Shown: in pieces, positions 63,805 to 64,000 of the stretch
Layout: each line of letters begins with the position of its first letter
Numbering within the stretch: the stretch's first letter is position 1
Source of the DNA: Gautieria morchelliformis
Taxonomy: Eukaryota > Basidiomycota > Agaricomycetes > Gomphales > Gomphaceae
Assembly (NCBI GenBank): GCA_015179125.1
Contig: WHVA01000163.1
Coordinates: forward strand, 62,001-126,000
DNA length: 64,000 nt
Direction of reading: 5' to 3'
The notes under the pieces: model-generated
What the model saw: the letters and a program-made list of their open reading frames with translations, nothing else
Database searches by the model: none
What the model was told of the DNA's origin: nothing
Made by a program: the position numbers and the translations under genes

Positions 63805-64000
63805 CTAGGGCATTTAAATCAGAAGCCCATGATGGACGCCTCGGACCCCTTCTCACATCCTTTGCCCCACGATCCCACTGTGACACGATGAAGAAGCTCT
63901 CCTCCACTCAACATGCAGTCCTGGAACCTGCCTGCTTGTTGGCCAAGAAGTCTGCTGAGGTGGTGATTGGCGTTCCAGGCCTTGGAGCCATGGAGATTTT
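63805..64000. other. right edge, no supported gene
   Basis: The sequence right of the LTR contains an open stretch (about 63888-64000) beginning near ATGAAGAAGCTCTCC, which runs off the window. I cannot name it. Confidence 0.25.

Overview
The window looks like repeat-dense nuclear DNA of a filamentous fungus, most likely an Agaricomycete (Basidiomycota). The grounds are eukaryotic genes cut by short introns of about 45-70 bp with GT..AG ends (one has a TACTAAC branch site), fragments of basidiomycete families (DUF6533-like membrane proteins, an F-box family with a WDWKTG-type core, a Plavaka-type CACTA transposase) and Copia, Gypsy, Tad1-like LINE, hAT and Helitron elements. All family names come from reading translated sequence; no database search was run. 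I saw no rRNA, no convincing tRNA, no CRISPR array and no bacterial operon.

Layout. 0.4-3.9 kb: multi-exon hAT-like transposase (minus). 4.2-6.4 kb: decayed, intron-bearing copy of eIF3c (minus) that has lost its PCI region. 6.8-8.9 kb: broken seven-helix membrane protein gene. 10.1-14.8 kb: Copia element 1 embedded in a GC-rich 32-bp tandem array. 15.9-20.2 kb: an acidic multi-exon gene (minus) divergent from a Plavaka transposase (plus). 21.2-21.7 kb: a third 32-bp array, abutting a probable Gypsy LTR; 23.1-24.9 kb: Gypsy RNase H-integrase-chromodomain remnant (minus). 25-26 kb: Copia 2 gag remnant and a Helitron 3' end. 26-27 kb: DUF6533-like pseudogene. 27.4-30.8 kb: possibly MULE-like multi-exon gene. 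31.7 kb: Copia 3 remnant. 33.4-34.4 kb: ER DnaJ (Scj1/ERdj3-like) fragment between AT-rich repeats with matching inverted ends. 35.2-36.9 kb: F-box gene with one in-frame stop.

37.4-47.0 kb is a large Rep/helicase Helitron (B, minus) interrupted next to its helicase stop codon by a related non-autonomous Helitron (A, plus). 50.2-55.6 kb holds two more Helitrons (D and E, minus) joined head to tail with CTAG of one touching TC of the next. A solo LTR with a 5-bp target duplication sits in D. 55.6-64 kb is a mosaic: LTR copies, a second DUF6533-like 5' fragment, a Tup1 WD40 fragment, a Tad1-like RNase H fragment and a second solo LTR of the 51-kb family.

Almost every coding region is broken by stops, frameshifts or deletions. 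The window reads as a nesting ground for transposons that also holds scraps of at least five host gene families, several with introns retained, so they moved as DNA and not as mRNA copies. The strongest observations are the nested and tandem Helitron junctions, which can be resolved to the base, and the 32-bp arrays, which stay open in all three plus frames and touch retroelement borders.
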